Positions 61,619-64,000 of a stretch of DNA of 64,000 nt are shown here, one piece after another. How positions within the stretch are numbered: the stretch's first letter is position 1; each line of letters begins with the position of its first letter. A program made the translations under genes and the position numbers. The notes beneath the pieces were generated by a model. That model worked only from the letters and a program-made list of their open reading frames with translations, had not been told where the DNA came from and ran no database searches. Source of the stretch: Daphnia carinata (lineage: Eukaryota > Arthropoda > Branchiopoda > Diplostraca > Daphniidae); contig NC_081337.1 of NCBI RefSeq assembly GCF_022539665.2, positions 1,898,679 to 1,962,678 on the forward strand, in the 5' to 3' direction.

Positions 61619-64000
61619 ACAAAATCGCCATGACCCATCTTTTTTTTAATGAGCACTACCGGAGCACCCCATGGGCTATCGGATCGTTCGATAATGCCTG
61701 CTTTTAACATATCCTCGGATAAAGTTTGAACAATTTTTCGAGCTTTCCACGCACTAGGATATGGACGTTGACACACTGGAGTTGTACCTTCTTTTAGATT
61801 TATTGGATGTTCTGCCGCGGTACAGTATCCGATATCCGTATCTGATGATGCAAACGTTTGCCGATGTCTTTGTAGCAGAGCTATCAGAGAGAGTTTTTGT
61901 TGCGGGCTCAAGTCAGGATTAATGTTGGTTTCGAGACTGGTCTCTGACATGTTTTCTTCCAACGGTAGGGTATCCTTTAAAACGACTTGATTCGCTCCAT
62001 CGAACGAGTCAGGAAGATCACAAACTACCACGTCGTCCGTATACGGTTGGAGCGTCCCTAGAGTAGAATGTTTGTTTAACCAGACCGGAATGGCGGACAG
62101 ATTTGCCACTGGGAGCGATCGTGTTGTGTTAGACAGTACTGCATGACCCACTGACAGTGATTTAGTTGATAGCAGCTTTTCCGACGGGGTAAACAGACAC
62201 ACTCCGGGAAACTGCGTGTCCAAAGTCGTAAGAACCGGTACGACCGAAAATGCCGGAATCATACACCCTTCCAGCGACGAAAGTTTAGTGTGACGAATGG
62301 GTGGTTCCGGGAAATTCAACGCAAAACATGGCAGGTCTCCCAAAATAACGTGTGCTTGTTCGCCAGTGTAATCCACATGAAGGTGTCCAAATTGTCGCAA
62401 AAAGTCGTTTCCCATTAAAAACTCAATTTCATTCATGGGCAACACTACTGCTGTTCCTGAAACCGTTTTATTGCGATATGTGATGGAAATCTGTGCCCCC
62501 CCTAACGGCACAGCACGAGTTCCATTTGCTACGACGATGGCCGGTCCGTGCCATTCTTGAAGAAGGTAGCCCGTACGATGTAAAAGTGTTGGAGACATAA
62601 CGCTAATCGCTGCACCCGTGTCAACCACCGCATTGGTAGTCACTGGCCCACACATTACAGTTTCCTTAATTAAGCGAGACGTATCTGACCTCCAAGCTCG
62701 GTTGTCCTCCTGGTGATGGCAGGTGTTAGGTTGCGAAACCGTTGGTGGAAAAAGGTCACCATCGGTCTTTTGTTGAAGATAGTGATCCGGAAAAGGGAAA
62801 TCGATGTGTTGAACTGGAAAAGCTGAAAAATTTTGCGTGTCCCCAGACGGCATCGTTTGAATATTATTAACTGGCTGGTGTAGTACATTATTTCGTGGGC
62901 CTGAAAGTCCCTGCTGATTATTGTTAACTGGTTGTTCTTGTCTGTTGTTTTGTTGAAATCGGAAATCCTGTCCTCGATAATATGAGGAAGATGGGTTTTG
63001 GAAGCAACGTGAATCCGTATGTCCCACCTTTGAACAAAAACCGCAAATAAAACGTCCTTCCGTCGTCCTTCTATTGCGACCCGACTGATTCCAATTAGGT
63101 GCTCTCGAAGCGTTGAGCGTTCTCGGTGAGACGGCTGTCTGAGGGTTACTGAGATGTTCAATCGTTTGTTGAAGACCGGTTATTAATCCCGCTAATTCCT
63201 TGACCAGTTTCGTCGACTCCGCTGTTGACGAATTAGGAACGTCTGGAGTCACGGCTAACAGCGATTGTGATAGAACTTTTCGGTTTACTAAAATGTTGGC
63301 CTCAGCGTGTAATTTGGCTAAGTCGAGGAATTCCGTCGTCGATGCTGGTTGTAGGGGATAGATTTTTTGTAATAATGTTGGTTTCAATCCACGATACAAG
63401 TGTTGGAGCTGCTGCTCCTGCGACATAGTCGGATTGACTATGCGACACATGTTTATTATGTCATAAAAATATGCCACTACGTCTTCCTCATTTCCTTGTT
63501 CCCTCTGTCTGAGTTTGCACTCCTGTACTAGTGAAAAGTTTGCTTGTCGAAAAGCCGCCGAAAATTGCGATTTTAGACCGGTAACCGCCGGTAGGTTGGG
63601 TAATGTGGAATCAGTTGGGTCTGGTCGTGCCGGTAGATCTTCCCAATGATTCGGATGAGTATTCACGAGGAACCATTTACGAGCTGGCCCCTCTAGATAC
63701 ATGACGAAATTTCTTGCTTGATCAGCATCTGACCACCGATTGTATGCCGCCGCTAATTCAAACCGTTCTAGCCAATCAACTGCGTCTTCTTCCGGCGAAG
63801 CTGAAAAAATGGGGGGTGCGATGAACTTTTGAACGCTTGCCGCCATGTTTGCCAACGGGAATATACGTGAAGGCGGCAGTAGGTCAGCTCTCCTAGACGA
63901 GGAATCGTTGTCGTAATCTGGTGATGAACGTTCTGAAGAATTCTCGTCAGTGTCGTGCTGTGCCAACGAAGCTTCTACTGAGAAAACCGAACTCGGGGAA
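61600..64000 (-). CDS. Gypsy gag-protease polyprotein with RT N-terminus (5' end outside window)
   Basis: The frame is still open at the window edge. There is no ATG between 63966 and 64000, so the true start is either outside or at the internal methionine near 63846. Numbering from 63966: a gypsy gag core (about 50-230, DAVDWLERFELAAAYN...ARKWF); a CX2CX4HX4C zinc knuckle (308-321, CGFCSKVGHTDSRC); a Gln/Asn-rich linker; a protease with VVDTGAAISVM (catalytic D449) and FLMGNDFLRQFG; and the N-terminus of RT up to PVVLIKKK. gag, protease and RT share one phase until a run of eight As (61640-61647 on the plus strand as T), after which the RT sequence moves to another phase. Confidence 0.9.
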   Translation of the reverse strand, partial: SPSSVFSVEASLAQHDTDENSSERSSPDYDNDSSSRRADLLPPSRIFPLANMAASVQKFIAPPIFSASPEEDAVDWLERFELAAAYNRWSDADQARNFVMYLEGPARKWFLVNTHPNHWEDLPARPDPTDSTLPNLPAVTGLKSQFSAAFRQANFSLVQECKLRQREQGNEEDVVAYFYDIINMCRIVNPTMSQEQQLQHLYRGLKPTLLQKIYPLQPASTTEFLDLAKLHAEANILVNRKVLSQSLLAVTPDVPNSSTAESTKLVKELAGLITGLQQTIEHLSNPQTAVSPRTLNASRAPNWNQSGRNRRTTEGRFICGFCSKVGHTDSRCFQNPSSSYYRGQDFRFQQNNRQEQPVNNNQQGLSGPRNNVLHQPVNNIQTMPSGDTQNFSAFPVQHIDFPFPDHYLQQKTDGDLFPPTVSQPNTCHHQEDNRAWRSDTSRLIKETVMCGPVTTNAVVDTGAAISVMSPTLLHRTGYLLQEWHGPAIVVANGTRAVPLGGAQISITYRNKTVSGTAVVLPMNEIEFLMGNDFLRQFGHLHVDYTGEQAHVILGDLPCFALNFPEPPIRHTKLSSLEGCMIPAFSVVPVLTTLDTQFPGVCLFTPSEKLLSTKSLSVGHAVLSNTTRSLPVANLSAIPVWLNKHSTLGTLQPYTDDVVVCDLPDSFDGANQVVLKDTLPLEENMSETSLETNINPDLSPQQKLSLIALLQRHRQTFASSDTDIGYCTAAEHPINLKEGTTPVCQRPYPSAWKARKIVQTLSEDMLKAGIIERSDSPWGAPVVLIKKKMGHGDFVWTTAV

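Larger units (their letters stand above)
56733..64000 (-). mobile_element. Envelope-bearing Ty3/gypsy (errantivirus-like) element, incomplete at the window edge
   Basis: Minus-strand element with its 3' LTR at 56733-57128, a polypurine tract, then (in reverse map order) env, integrase, RT/RNase H and gag-protease. The 5' LTR and primer-binding site lie beyond 64000. It inserted into the right arm of the long inverted repeat. The gene set of gag, pol and an F-like env resembles insect errantiviruses and related envelope-bearing gypsy elements. Frame breaks lie at about 61640 (A-run), 60180-60300 (integrase N-terminus) and about 57970 (env), so this copy is defective as written. Confidence 0.93.

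Noticed and set aside
62670..63161. 163-codon minus-strand frame in the gag region
   Set aside because: It overlaps in another phase the gag-protease frame, which has a zinc knuckle and protease motifs. A shadow.
1..64000. Telomeric repeats or rDNA near the satellite
   Set aside because: No run of TTAGG or TTAGGG and no rRNA-like sequence was seen; isolated TTAGGG words inside the BEL LTR are single occurrences.

Overview
The window looks like a heterochromatic, repeat-choked piece of an animal nuclear genome, most likely an arthropod. Evidence for this is a BEL/Pao element, a Ty3/gypsy element carrying a baculovirus-F-like envelope gene, arthropod-style TATA/Inr spacing in an LTR, short GT-AG introns, and tRNA-derived SINE-like units. 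The species cannot be told from the sequence. No intact cellular housekeeping gene, rRNA gene or complete tRNA gene was found.

Layout. 1-278 is unique flank. 279-52074 is mostly one 70-bp AT-rich satellite, about 39 kb and 560 monomers in total. It runs forward from 279 to about 9589, flips head-to-head, and runs in reverse to 52074. A badly degraded island lies at 10209-12330. Two retrotransposons interrupt the reverse array. The first is a full-length BEL/Pao element (15166-22085, minus strand) with both LTRs, a perfect 5-bp target duplication cut from a satellite monomer, and a tRNA-Tyr-type primer-binding site; its integrase is broken. The second is a 5'-truncated, heavily decayed Ty3/gypsy element (45516-51024, plus strand) that keeps its 3' LTR.

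Beyond the satellite, 52075-56732 is a patchwork: a cluster of direct and inverted 15-mers, two copies of a 100-bp tRNA-like sequence, and a long inverted repeat whose arms (52899-53496 and 56150-56732) each carry the same small spliced gene with an identical 41-codon ORF. Between the arms lie four tandem units of about 340 bp, each with a tRNA-like module, bracketed by a 30-bp direct repeat, followed by a hairpin-rich segment and a two-exon gene fragment.

56733-64000 is most of an envelope-bearing Ty3/gypsy (errantivirus-like) element on the minus strand, running off the right edge. Its LTR starts exactly where the inverted-repeat homology stops, so it inserted into the right arm. Its order is gag-protease, RT/RNase H, integrase fused in frame to an F-like envelope, 3' LTR. 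It has several frame breaks and a missing integrase zinc-finger half.

In short, the genes present are those of selfish elements, in different states of decay, nested in satellite and in an inverted repeat. The least explained parts are the tandem tRNA-like block, the duplicated spliced mini-gene and the changing higher-order structure of the satellite.
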